Positions 8,168 to 16,575 of a stretch of DNA of 62,062 nt are shown here, one piece after another. The stretch is from Opitutaceae bacterium (GTDB lineage Bacteria; Verrucomicrobiota; Verrucomicrobiia; Opitutales; Opitutaceae): contig JAGYIG010000018.1 in assembly GCA_018402455.1 (NCBI GenBank), positions 1 through 62,062 on the forward strand. Direction: 5' to 3'. Position 1 is the stretch's first letter. Every line of letters begins with the position of its first letter. The notes beneath the pieces were generated by a model. That model did no database searches. It was not told the origin of the DNA and saw only the letters and a list, made by a program, of their open reading frames with translations. A program made the position numbers and the translations under genes.

Positions 8168-8890
8168 CTACAGGCTCATGCGCTCACGAAAGGCCTGGGC
8201 TTGACGCCGACTCAGCTCAACCTTGGCGCCCCCTTTGAGCTCCACGAGGAGCCCCCCGCTGAACCAAGGTTCGATTTTGGCGATCCACTGCAGGTTGATC
8301 ATTTGGCGGCGATTGGCGCGGAAAAACGATTTGGGATCCAGCCGGGATTCCATGGCATTGAGGGAGCGAAACAACTGCGGCTGGGCATCATCAAAGTGGA
8401 CCCGCGTGTAGTTGCCTTCGCTCTCCAGCAGGCGGATGCACTTCACCTCCACGAACCAGCAATTGTCGCCTTCGCGCACGAACACCTTGTCGTCCGGGCT
8501 GAGCACTTCCGGTCGCTCCGCCGGCATCACCCCCGATGGCGCACGCGGGTGGAGCCGCTCCAGTGCCGCTTCCAGCCGAGCCGGGTCCACCGGCTTCAGA
8601 AGGTAGTCGAGCGCATTCAGTTCAAAGGCTTTGACGGCAAACTCGTCATAGGCGGTGGTGAAGATGACCAACGGGACGGGGGGCTCCAGCGTTTCGAGAA
8701 ATTCCAGTCCGGTCTCTCCGGGCATCTGCACGTCGAGGAACAGGAGATCCGGTTTGAGCTTGTTGAGCTGTTCGCGGGCCTCGTCCGCGTTGGCCGCCTC
8801 TCCGACCACCTCGATGGATTTCACGTCGGTCAGCAGGCGGCGCAACTCGCCGCGGGCCAGCCGTTCATCATCGATCAAGAGTGCCCTCAT
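8168..8890 (-). CDS. LytTR-family response regulator
   Basis: A 240-residue regulator with an intact receiver (acidic pair D7/D8, phospho-acceptor D53 in LLFLDVQMPG, T79, K99 in DYLLKPVD) and a LytTR DNA-binding domain (~135-235: CIRLLESEGNYTRVHF, FFRANRRQMINLQWIAKIEPWF). Its ATG overlaps the stop of the upstream kinase gene by four bases, so the two are a cognate pair. The adjacent NatAB-like exporter genes are the obvious target by analogy with NatK/NatR control of natAB. Confidence 0.92.
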   Translation of the reverse strand: MRALLIDDERLARGELRRLLTDVKSIEVVGEAANADEAREQLNKLKPDLLFLDVQMPGETGLEFLETLEPPVPLVIFTTAYDEFAVKAFELNALDYLLKPVDPARLEAALERLHPRAPSGVMPAERPEVLSPDDKVFVREGDNCWFVEVKCIRLLESEGNYTRVHFDDAQPQLFRSLNAMESRLDPKSFFRANRRQMINLQWIAKIEPWFSGGLLVELKGGAKVELSRRQAQAFRERMSL

Positions 8891-10095
8891 GACGGCAGGG
8901 CGGGTTTAAGTTCGGGTCTCGGGTGGGTCGCCTCCGGCGCGGCCTCATCCGACGGCGGGGGCGGCGAGTCGGCTCGCTTTGCCTCTGGCATCACCACGGT
9001 GGCGGTGACCTCGTCCGCACCGGTTTGACGTAAGTCGATCGAAGCGGCATCGCTGGAGAGCAGCCGCAAGCGATCAAGAGCATTGCGCAGCCCCAATCCG
9101 GTCGAGCGACGGGAGCTCTTGGCGGAGTCCGGTTTGAGCTGACCGGGATTGCGCACGGTGATGACCAGGTCGGAATCTTCGATGGTGGCTTCGATCGCAA
9201 TCTCCCCACCGCGCGGACGGGTGGACACCCCATACTTGACGGCATTCTCCACCAAGGTTTGCAACAGCATCGGCGGCACCAGACGATGGCGGGCGGAGGG
9301 CGCTATCGTCAACTTGAGCCGGAGGCGCTCCTCGTGGCGCACCTGCTCGAGCGCCAGATAGTCATTCACCACGGCCAGCTCGTCTTCAAAGGGCACGGTT
9401 TCCTTGGAGCCGGACTGCAGGGAATAGCGCAGCATGTTGGCCAGTTGGGTGACCGCGCTGCGGGCGCGGGGGGGGTCCTCATCGATCAAGGCCCGCACAC
9501 TGTTGAGCGAATTGAAGATAAAGTGGGGATTCACCTGCGACTTGAGGGCGCGCAGTTCGGCGTCCTTCACCACCGTGGCCAATCGCAAGCGCTCGATCTC
9601 GGAGCGGTTGAACCGATCGAACACGTGGTAGCCAAAATACCCGAGGAACCAGCAGGCATAGATGATGATGCCGTTCACAATGCTCAGGGCCATCAGGACG
9701 AACGGATTGAATTTTTGGGGGAATTCCTCGCCCATGATGCCGAAGGACCATCCGAACCCCACAATGGTCCAAACCGTCGAAAGCATCACCGCCAGGAAGA
9801 TCATCCGCGGCAGCAGCCCTTTCCAGCCCATCGTTTTCAAACCCCAGCGTTCAATGTAGACCCGCGATCCGTGGGAGAGCAGGATGCCGATAAAACCGAC
9901 CAAGAAAACCCCGCTGATGTCGTTTAGCTCCAGCCTCGGATCATCGGGGGTGCGAAAAAGCAGGGCAAACACCAGCTGCACGATCACAAAACTGCCCCAG
10001 CCCAAGGTTTGGCAGATCACATAGATCCGCTCCTTGGCACGCTGACGCCGGAACTCGGCATCGGGGTTCTCGAAGGGAGGCAGTGATTCGGGCAC
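8887..10095 (-). CDS. LytS/NatK-like sensor histidine kinase (His_kinase family)
   Basis: A 402-residue membrane kinase. Four hydrophobic segments lie within residues ~28-160, followed by the short His_kinase module with phospho-acceptor H191 in QVNPHFIFNSLN and a GHKL ATPase domain (LVPPMLLQTLVENAVKYG ~250; GLGLRNALDRL ~345). There is no periplasmic sensor domain, so the signal is probably sensed in or at the membrane. It is the first gene of the kinase-regulator-exporter array and overlaps the regulator gene by four bases. Confidence 0.92.
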   Translation of the reverse strand: MPESLPPFENPDAEFRRQRAKERIYVICQTLGWGSFVIVQLVFALLFRTPDDPRLELNDISGVFLVGFIGILLSHGSRVYIERWGLKTMGWKGLLPRMIFLAVMLSTVWTIVGFGWSFGIMGEEFPQKFNPFVLMALSIVNGIIIYACWFLGYFGYHVFDRFNRSEIERLRLATVVKDAELRALKSQVNPHFIFNSLNSVRALIDEDPPRARSAVTQLANMLRYSLQSGSKETVPFEDELAVVNDYLALEQVRHEERLRLKLTIAPSARHRLVPPMLLQTLVENAVKYGVSTRPRGGEIAIEATIEDSDLVITVRNPGQLKPDSAKSSRRSTGLGLRNALDRLRLLSSDAASIDLRQTGADEVTATVVMPEAKRADSPPPPSDEAAPEATHPRPELKPALPS

Positions 10096-10242
10096 GGGAA
10101 CAATCTAGAACAACTCGGCGGGACGGGCGCAAACTTTGGACAAACGGCACCACGGTGGGGACGAGCGGCCCCCGATCCCGGTTTCCCCCACCCTGCCCAA
10201 CTTCTTACTTCTTACTTTGGCGGCCATCCCTACAGTGACCTC

Positions 10243-11211
10243 ATGCCTTCTCCCCAAGTTGTCGTCGTTGGAAGCTACGTGCAGGATCTGTGCTTCTACT
10301 GTGATTCATTTCCCCGCCCCGGCGAAACCCTCACCGCCACCTCTCGAACCGGGCCGGGCGGCAAAGGTTCCAACCAGGCCGTGGCCACGGGTCGAGCCGG
10401 CGCCCGCACCCTTTACGTCGGCGCAATCGGGGCCGACGCCTTCGGCCGCGAGGCCAAGGCCTTCTACCGCGCCGAGGGCATCGCCGCCAAGTGGGCGGTG
10501 AAGCCGACCCAGCCCACCGGGACCGCCGCCATCATGGTCGACGCCGCCGGTCAAAATGAGATCCTCGTCTGCCTGGCCGCCAACGCCCGCCTCGCCAAGG
10601 CCGACCTGCCGCTCAAGGCCCTCCGTGAGGCCGAGATCGTCATCACGCAACTTGAGGCCAACCTGACCGCCGCCGCCGCCGCCCTCAAAATCGCCCGGGA
10701 AAACGACGCGCTCACCGTTTTGAACCCCGCCCCCATGCGGCCGGACTTCAAGCCGTCGATTCTCCGCTACGTCGACATCCTCATTCCCAACGAATCGGAA
10801 TTCGTCGAACTCATCAACCGGCTCCAACCCGACAACAAAAAGAAGCTCACCACCGCCGCCTTGATGAAGCTCCCCTTGCCCCAGCTTCATCAGCTGTGCG
10901 GAACCTTTGGGGTGCCCGTGGTGATCGTGACCCTCGGTGAACGCGGCTGTTTTATCTCCCGCGCCGATGGCTACCTCGAAGTGCCTGCTTTTAAGGTCAA
11001 ATCGGTGGACACCACCGGAGCCGGCGACGCCTTTGTCGGCGGTTTCGCCGCTGGCCTGTTGGCCCAGCAGAGGGATCTCGCCGCGGCCGCCCGCCACGGT
11101 TGCGCCGTCGCCGCCTTGTCCGTAACCGACCCGAAGCACCGCGCCCTCCATGCCCCACGCCGCGGCCATCCAACGCTTCCTCCAACAAAACCCCTGATCC
11201 ATCCGTCATGA
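10243..11211 (+). CDS. PfkB-family sugar kinase, ribokinase-like (3' end probably frameshifted)
   Basis: A 322-residue kinase with the PfkB signatures GPGGKGSNQAVATGRAGA (~36-53) and DTTGAGDAFVGGFAAGL (~256-272, catalytic Asp in GAGD). Overall order and length match ribokinase. The last ~25 residues after AALSVT do not look like the family. In another frame the same DNA reads MPHAAAIQRFLQQNP and then stops at 11195-11197, which is a typical ribokinase tail. A one-base indel near 11125-11150 (biological or sequencing) is the simplest explanation. The kinase itself should be functional; exact sugar specificity is uncertain. Confidence 0.88.
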   Translation: MPSPQVVVVGSYVQDLCFYCDSFPRPGETLTATSRTGPGGKGSNQAVATGRAGARTLYVGAIGADAFGREAKAFYRAEGIAAKWAVKPTQPTGTAAIMVDAAGQNEILVCLAANARLAKADLPLKALREAEIVITQLEANLTAAAAALKIARENDALTVLNPAPMRPDFKPSILRYVDILIPNESEFVELINRLQPDNKKKLTTAALMKLPLPQLHQLCGTFGVPVVIVTLGERGCFISRADGYLEVPAFKVKSVDTTGAGDAFVGGFAAGLLAQQRDLAAAARHGCAVAALSVTDPKHRALHAPRRGHPTLPPTKPLIHPS

Positions 11212-11378
11212 AACCTTGGCTCTTGTTTCTGTTACTCGGTCTTTTCTGCAATGGTCTGGGCATCTTCCTGCACCGCCAGGAAGCAGAAGGCGCGGCCATC
11301 ACGCTGGTGGTGCTCGGCATCATCAATGTGGCGACGTCTTTCGTGCTGCATGCCCGAACCTTCAAAAAGAAAGACTGA
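11208..11378 (+). CDS. Small two-helix membrane protein
   Basis: A 56-residue protein, MKPWLLFLLLGLFCNGLGIF... with two hydrophobic segments (about 4-20 and 29-47) and a basic tail RTFKKKD. The start ATG 11208 overlaps the apparent end of the sugar kinase frame by four bases, or follows the corrected kinase stop by ten. Small two-TM proteins of this shape are common and often missed. No function is recognised. Confidence 0.6.
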   Translation: MKPWLLFLLLGLFCNGLGIFLHRQEAEGAAITLVVLGIINVATSFVLHARTFKKKD

Positions 11379-11561
11379 AGCAAACACCGTCGGGACGTTC
11401 CGCCGAAACCGAGACCGGGCGGCCCCACTCGAGCGTGATTTTTCGGCTCCACGGTTCGTTCCCCGATCCAGACGGCGGTGACCCTCCTCGGGCCTTCGTG
11501 ACAATTTAGCGGCTGGTGTTTTGCCGGTCGCCATCGGCTTAAAACCCCCATCTTTGAGCAT

Positions 11562-12794
11562 ATGATCCATCGAACGCTCGGCCAAATCGTGCTGGCAACG
11601 CTCCTTTGCGGAGGTGCCGCCGCCACGGAAACTCCTTTTTTCAAAGGCAATACCCACGCCCACTCCTTGTGGAGCGATGGCAATGACTTCCCCGAGATGG
11701 TCGTCGATTACTACCATCGCAACGGCTACGACTTTGCGGTGGTCAGCGATCACAACGTACTCGCGCGGAGCTACCGTTGGATGTCGGTGCAGGAAATCAC
11801 CGCTCGCCAAGTCGGCACCGGCCCGGGCGCCATCGCCAAGGCAGAGGCGCGTTTCGGGCCCGATTGGATCGAATGGCAGGAAGTCGACGGCGAACGCGGC
11901 ATCGTGCTCAAAACACTGGAGTCCTTCCGCGACCAATTCGAAGCCCCCGGCAAATTTCTCATCATCGAAGCGCAGGAAATCTCCGATCGATCGACGCGCG
12001 GTCCGATCCATATCAACGCGATCAACGTGGCTGAGCTGGTGCCCTTCCAAGACGAACCCATCGAAGATACGGTGACCGTAATGCGTCGGCTGTTGAGCGC
12101 CGTTCGTAAGCAGGAAAAGGAAATCGGGCGCCCCATCCTCACCCATCTCAATCACCCCAACTTCCGCTGGGCCGTCACCGCCGAGGAGTTGGCCGAGGTC
12201 GTCGAGGAGCGATTTTTTGAAGTCTATAATGGGCACCCGCTCATCAATCACCTCGGGGATGAGTCCCGACCCGGCAACGAGATGATCTGGGATATCGCGA
12301 ACACGTTGCGGATCGCCAAATTGTCCGCCGAGCCACTCTTCGGCTTGGCGACGGACGACTCGCATTGGTATCACGGCGGCGAGGTCTCGCCGGGTCGCGG
12401 GTGGATTCAGGTCGAGGCCGACGCCCTCACACCGGAGGCCCTCATAGCGGGGCTACGGGCCGGCACGTTCTACGCCTCCTCAGGGGTCGAGCTCAGCCAC
12501 TTTAGCTACGACGCTGAAAGCCGCGTGTTGGAATTCGAAATCAGACCCGATGGCGACGCCCGCTTCATCAGCCAACTCATCGGCACGCGCCAAAATTACG
12601 ATCAACCGGATGCTCCCGCCGGCACCGGAATCGGCGAGGTGTTCGATCGCTCGGGCGAGCAACAGGTTCGATTTGTCGTGCCCGAAAATGCGCTCTACGC
12701 GCGGGTCTCCATCACCTCCACGGAGGACCACCCCAACCCCTCGTTTGATTTCCAAAAGAAGCAGGCGTGGCTCCAGCCCGTCGGTTGGCGATGA
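11562..12794 (+). CDS. Exported PHP-domain metal-dependent phosphoesterase-like protein
   Basis: A 410-residue protein with a probable signal peptide (MIHRTLGQIVLATLLCGGAAA). The PHP metal-binding motifs are clear: GNTHAHSLWSDG (~29-40), FAVVSDHNVL (~58-67), an HIN...LTHLNHPN segment (~190-205) and LATDDSHWYH (~263-272). The C-terminal ~100 residues look like a beta-rich accessory domain. PHP domains hydrolyse phosphoesters with two or three metals; this one should act outside the cytoplasm. Substrate unknown. The next gene overlaps its stop by four bases. Confidence 0.85.
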   Translation: MIHRTLGQIVLATLLCGGAAATETPFFKGNTHAHSLWSDGNDFPEMVVDYYHRNGYDFAVVSDHNVLARSYRWMSVQEITARQVGTGPGAIAKAEARFGPDWIEWQEVDGERGIVLKTLESFRDQFEAPGKFLIIEAQEISDRSTRGPIHINAINVAELVPFQDEPIEDTVTVMRRLLSAVRKQEKEIGRPILTHLNHPNFRWAVTAEELAEVVEERFFEVYNGHPLINHLGDESRPGNEMIWDIANTLRIAKLSAEPLFGLATDDSHWYHGGEVSPGRGWIQVEADALTPEALIAGLRAGTFYASSGVELSHFSYDAESRVLEFEIRPDGDARFISQLIGTRQNYDQPDAPAGTGIGEVFDRSGEQQVRFVVPENALYARVSITSTEDHPNPSFDFQKKQAWLQPVGWR

Positions 12795-13486
12795 ACGGCT
12801 TCCCGGCCCATGTCGCCTCGGTCCGCGATTTTGCGTCGCTGTTGGCGTATGAATTCAGCGGCGAAACGAATGCCGTCTGCTGGTCCCGTGAGCTCTCCGG
12901 CGACTTCGCCGAAATCGAACGCGCGTTGCCTCCGGTCGATGACATCACGTCGCTGGATCGGGACGACCTGATCGATCTGAAACTGAGCGCACCAGGCCAA
13001 CTGGCCCGCGAACACTTGCTCGGCGACCTTGAACGGCTGACCGGGCAAGGGCTCCAACCCTCGCTCGATCTTATTCCCAGTGGGCCGGGTCCGCGCAACT
13101 CCGGCCCGGTGCGCACCGATGTCGGCGATTGGCACGTCGACAGCGCCAACGTCCCGACCGACACCTACCTGTGCACCTACCACGGCGCCCCGACCGAGGG
13201 CATTCCGCATGATGATGGGGTGTGCCGACCCGATGATCCCTCGTCGCGAGAAATGCTGCTAAGGGCCTACGGCGGGCGGGACGACGGCGGATTTGAGGAC
13301 TACCTTGCCGCCCATTTTTACGACCTGCACTACGCCGAGAAATCCGCGGACCGGATCTTCTCGTTTGGGCCGCATCACCTCTGGCGAATCGCCACCCGCA
13401 ATCCCTTCTGCCCGGTGCCTCCCTGCATTCACCGCGCCCCCGCCACCACGACCGCACAACCGCGGCGCCTGCTGTTGATCAGCTGA
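12791..13486 (+). CDS. DUF1826-like protein with HxD...H...R pattern
   Basis: A 231-residue protein. The segment DWHVDSANVPTDTYLCTYHGAPTEGI and the C-terminal IHRAP...RRLLLIS resemble DUF1826 proteins. HxD in WHVD, the distal His in CIHRAP and the following Arg have the order of a facial-triad Fe(II)/2-oxoglutarate oxygenase, which is an inference, not a family assignment. ATG 12791 is chosen because it overlaps the PHP gene stop (ATGA); a longer start at 12767 is less likely. The two genes are probably translated together, so a functional link with the exported PHP protein is possible. Confidence 0.65.
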   Translation: MNGFPAHVASVRDFASLLAYEFSGETNAVCWSRELSGDFAEIERALPPVDDITSLDRDDLIDLKLSAPGQLAREHLLGDLERLTGQGLQPSLDLIPSGPGPRNSGPVRTDVGDWHVDSANVPTDTYLCTYHGAPTEGIPHDDGVCRPDDPSSREMLLRAYGGRDDGGFEDYLAAHFYDLHYAEKSADRIFSFGPHHLWRIATRNPFCPVPPCIHRAPATTTAQPRRLLLIS

Positions 13487-13534
13487 GCGGCGCCGGGACC
13501 CCGGAGGCAAAACGGTCAGGTCGCGGGCGGGACT

Positions 13535-13804
13535 TTAACGGCCGCGCGGCATCGGCATGGGGGCCGGCAAGGGACGGGGCCGCATGGGCGGTGGGCGCGA
13601 GGGCGGCACGATCACCGTGGGCGGGCGATAGCCCGGGCCATACCAAGGACCGCCATAAAATCCGTCGTAATACCCCACGCCCATGTAAGCGGCGCCTCCT
13701 CCGGGCGGAGGCGAGGAGTAAGGCGAGCTGGAGCAGCTGGTGACCCCCAACGTGGCCGCGGCGATCGCAACGATCGAAAGGGTTTTGCGGATAAATCGGT
13801 TCAT
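13535..13804 (-). CDS. Small proline/glycine-rich lipoprotein
   Basis: An 89-residue protein with a lipoprotein signal (LGVTSC lipobox at ~19-24) followed by a low-complexity Pro/Gly/Tyr/Arg-rich region (YYDGFYGGPWYGPGYRPP, then Pro-Arg repeats). Its start overlaps the stop of the upstream VOC gene, indicating co-translation. It should be anchored in a membrane facing the periplasm. Function unknown; the composition makes homology searches unreliable. Confidence 0.7.
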   Translation of the reverse strand: MNRFIRKTLSIVAIAAATLGVTSCSSSPYSSPPPGGGAAYMGVGYYDGFYGGPWYGPGYRPPTVIVPPSRPPPMRPRPLPAPMPMPRGR

Positions 13805-14667
13805 CGGGATTCCTCCGAGTGAGGGGTTTCAGCCAGCGCAAAAATGCCGCCGGTGGTATCGGCCAGCACGGCGACCCGCGTGCCGTTTTCCAGCGTATCC
13901 GGCTCGACAACCAGCTTGGCGCCGAGTCGGCGAGCCAGCTTCAATTTGCGGTCCATTGAGGCCACCTTGAAGAAGGGAACCCACGTGGCGGTGGCCGAGG
14001 TTTCCTCACCCAACGGGCTGATACTGGCCCGATCCACCCCCTCGCGGGTGAGCATCACAGCGCCCCGCCGGCCGTCATGGGACTCCAGTCCGGCCACATC
14101 AGCGTAGAAAGGCGCCAGCGCCTGCGGATCGCGGGCAAACAGGTTAAACCAAAGCAACCCGCCTTCCCCGACCTCGGCATCGACCGGGTCTCCCGCCGTT
14201 GACGTCATTAACCCAAACAGCGCACCAGCCGGGTCCGCGGCGAGGGCATGCATCCCCCGTTCCGGGATCGCCCCGGGTCCCGCCAAAATTCGCCCGCCGT
14301 TTTGGGTGACGGCCGCCGCCGCATCATCAATGCCGTCCGTCGAAAAGTAGGCCATCCATCGGGAGGCCGGACGTCCATCCTTGCGATCCGGTCCGCGGGC
14401 AATGCCCACGACCGGTCCGGCGGAGGAGGACAGGATCACATATTTCCCCTGCGCATCGGCGATGGTGCGGACGCTCCAATCAAAGAGGGAGCTGTAGAAT
14501 CGGGCCGTGGTATTGGATTCCGTGGTAAACAGGTCGGCCCACACGATTTTGCCGGGAATCCGCTCGTGGGTGGGCTCGGGCAACAAGGGCGGAATCCGCT
14601 CGGGAGCCGCCCCGGCGGTGGACGCGCTCGCCACGACCAAGAGAAAGAGAACAATTCGATACACCAT
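13801..14667 (-). CDS. Exported VOC (glyoxalase-fold) protein
   Basis: A 288-residue protein with a signal peptide (MVYRIVLFLLVVASASTAGAA) and two tandem VOC modules. The first starts IVWADLFTTESNTTARFYSSLFDWSV (~38-63) and the second LLWFNLFARDPQALAPFYADVAGLE (~165-189), each followed by a GIFAL or ALFGLM strand. ATG 14667 is chosen over 14886 because the signal peptide begins there and the longer start overlaps the S4 gene. It may bind a small ligand; an enzymatic role cannot be assigned. Confidence 0.8.
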   Translation of the reverse strand: MVYRIVLFLLVVASASTAGAAPERIPPLLPEPTHERIPGKIVWADLFTTESNTTARFYSSLFDWSVRTIADAQGKYVILSSSAGPVVGIARGPDRKDGRPASRWMAYFSTDGIDDAAAAVTQNGGRILAGPGAIPERGMHALAADPAGALFGLMTSTAGDPVDAEVGEGGLLWFNLFARDPQALAPFYADVAGLESHDGRRGAVMLTREGVDRASISPLGEETSATATWVPFFKVASMDRKLKLARRLGAKLVVEPDTLENGTRVAVLADTTGGIFALAETPHSEESR

Positions 14668-14845
14668 GAAGGTTTGGGTTTGAGGGTGAACCGCCGCCAG
14701 CCAACGGGCTCGGACGTTTGCAAAGCGCCAATTCCCGACTTGCCGCAAATTTATGTCAACGGTGGCGTGATCGGTCCGGCCCGTAATCCGGCTCAGTCCC
14801 CGCCAAACCCCGGCGGAGCTTTCCGCCTGCGCTGCCCCCCATTCG

Positions 14846-15085
14846 TCAGCTCGGGCGCACTTGCAGGCGAAGTTCTTCGGGGCCAAACGCGATCACATCC
14901 CCGCCGACCATTTTGCGACGTTTACGGGTTTCCACCTCGCCGTTGACCCGCACCAAACCCTGACTGATCACCGCCTTGGCCTCTCCGCCGCTGGCAACCA
15001 GATTCTCGAATTTGAGCACCTTGAACAGCTCGGTTGGCTCTTCTCGCATTTCGACGTCTCGCATCAGGAGCGACCGCACCGCCAT
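14846..15085 (-). CDS. S4-domain RNA-binding protein (YaaA/RlbA-like)
   Basis: A 79-residue protein consisting of one S4 RNA-binding domain: LFKVLKFENLVASGGEAKAVISQG, then VRVNGEVETRKRRKMVGGDVI. Stand-alone S4 proteins of this length occur near dnaA/recF in Firmicutes and bind structured RNA. The start could also be the internal ATG at 15064. It is divergent from the FKBP lipoprotein gene, about 100 bases away. Confidence 0.85.
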   Translation of the reverse strand: MAVRSLLMRDVEMREEPTELFKVLKFENLVASGGEAKAVISQGLVRVNGEVETRKRRKMVGGDVIAFGPEELRLQVRPS

Positions 15086-15186
15086 CGGCCGGCAATAGCA
15101 ATCCCGTTCCTGAAGGCCGGCCCCATATTACTCGCCACCGGACTTGTCACCGGGCGAACCGTCCTTCTCACTCGACCCCTTACTTC

Positions 15187-16011
15187 ATGAAATCTCTCCC
15201 CCGCCTTACGCTCACCACCGTCCTCGCCTCGTCACTTTTGCTGGGTTTGGTCGCCTGCCAAAAATCCGATCCCGCCGCAACCGCAACGGAGCCCACCGCC
15301 GCTCCCGTGGCCCTCGAAACGCTCGACCAAAAAGTCGGACCCGTTGACCTTGGGGACGGGTTTATTCTAAACGCCCCCGTGGCCCTCGAAACGCTCGATC
15401 AAAAGGTCAGCTACGGAATCGGCCGCAACATCGGCAGCGACATCGCCGGGGACACCAACATCGACGTGGATGTCGAGGCCTTGGTCGCCGGTCTCCGCGA
15501 CGCCGTAAACGGCGGGGAGCCCCGCATGTCCGACGACGAGATCCGCGCCGCTTTCGGGGAAATCCGCGAGCGCGCCCAGCAGGCGCAACGCGCCAAGATC
15601 ACGGTGGAACAACAGCGCGCCACCGACTTCCTGACCGCCAATGGGGCTCGACCCGAAGTCACCACCACGGCTTCCGGCCTGCAATATGAGGTGCTCTCCG
15701 CGGGCACCGGGGCCAAACCCACCACCACCGACAAGGTGAAAGTTCACTACCACGGCACCTTAGTCGATGGCACCGTCTTCGATAGCTCGGTCCAACGCGG
15801 TCAACCCATCGAATTCCCCGTCACCGGCGTCATCCCGGGCTGGGTGGAAGCCCTCCAGCTCATGCCCGCGGGCTCCAAATGGAAATTGGCCATTCCCCCG
15901 CCCCTCGGCTACGGCGACACCGGCTCGGGCATGATTCCCGGCGGCGCTGCCCTGATCTTCGAGGTCGAACTCCTCGAGGTGATCTCCCCAGAGTCCCCCA
16001 CGGCGGAGTGA
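15187..16011 (+). CDS. FKBP-type peptidyl-prolyl isomerase lipoprotein (Mip/FkpA-like)
   Basis: A 274-residue protein with a lipoprotein signal (LLGLVAC lipobox, Cys24), an N-terminal Mip/FkpA dimerisation region (YGIGRNIGSDIAGD, IRAAFGEI) and a C-terminal FKBP domain (VKVHYHGTLVDGTVFDSS, FPVTGVIPGWVEALQLMP, IPPPLGYGDTGSG). It should fold proteins in the periplasm. APVALETLDQKV occurs twice (residues 39-50 and 63-74) separated by GPVDLGDGFILN, a duplication just after the lipid anchor. ATG 15187 is set by the lipoprotein signal. Confidence 0.92.
   Translation: MKSLPRLTLTTVLASSLLLGLVACQKSDPAATATEPTAAPVALETLDQKVGPVDLGDGFILNAPVALETLDQKVSYGIGRNIGSDIAGDTNIDVDVEALVAGLRDAVNGGEPRMSDDEIRAAFGEIRERAQQAQRAKITVEQQRATDFLTANGARPEVTTTASGLQYEVLSAGTGAKPTTTDKVKVHYHGTLVDGTVFDSSVQRGQPIEFPVTGVIPGWVEALQLMPAGSKWKLAIPPPLGYGDTGSGMIPGGAALIFEVELLEVISPESPTAE
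15301..15408 (+). repeat. 36-base direct repeat inside the FKBP gene
   Basis: Bases 15301-15336 and 15373-15408 are near-identical 36-base direct repeats coding APVALETLDQKV, flanking 36 unique bases. The spacer contains a short inverted repeat (ACCCGT...ACGGGT). The result is a 24-codon in-frame insertion or duplication in the linker after the lipoprotein signal. Confidence 0.8.
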
Positions 16012-16126
16012 TTCCTTCGCAGCCCCCGTCCTCTCGTCCCAGGGCGTCCCCGGATGCCCCGGCAGGACGCGGGGTTGACAGCCGCGGGACGGTTGAACCC
16101 AGACCGAGTTTGGTTACCTTTTCCTC

Positions 16127-16564
16127 ATGACCCCCCTGACCAAGCTGTTCCTCTTTGTCATCGCGCTGATGCTGTTTTTCGCGGTGCGATCGATGTTCGC
16201 CCAGAGCGGCAAATCCGGGGGCGCCCAAGTCGAGCCTGGGGCTGCCGCCGAAAAAGTCCGGGCCGGTGAGGCCATTCTCGTGGACGTGCGGGAGCCGTCC
16301 GAATGGAACTCCGGCGTCGCCGCTCCCGCCTATCTGCTGCCGTTGAGTGACCTGAACGGAAACCGCACCAAATGGGCGCACGTGCTCGCGGAGGCCAAGG
16401 ACAAGTCAATCTACCTCTACTGCCGTTCCGGCAACCGCTCCGGTCAAGCCGCCGACCAACTCGCCAAGGAGGGGTTCACCGTCGCCAACGCCGGGGGCTT
16501 CAAGGAGTGGAAGGCGGCCGGGCTTCCCACCCGCTCGCCCGACGAGCCGGCCGGCAACGACTAG
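16127..16564 (+). CDS. Membrane-anchored rhodanese-like sulfurtransferase
   Basis: A 145-residue protein with an N-terminal membrane or signal segment (KLFLFVIALMLFFAVRSMFA) and one rhodanese domain (~35-135). The active-site loop CRSGNRSGQAA with catalytic Cys (~94) is intact; ILVDVREPSEWNSG and GGFKEWKAAGLP are family landmarks. It should act on the periplasmic side. It precedes the methyltransferase gene by 11 bases, so they are probably co-transcribed. Confidence 0.88.
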   Translation: MTPLTKLFLFVIALMLFFAVRSMFAQSGKSGGAQVEPGAAAEKVRAGEAILVDVREPSEWNSGVAAPAYLLPLSDLNGNRTKWAHVLAEAKDKSIYLYCRSGNRSGQAADQLAKEGFTVANAGGFKEWKAAGLPTRSPDEPAGND

Positions 16565-16575
16565 GACCGGGGACC

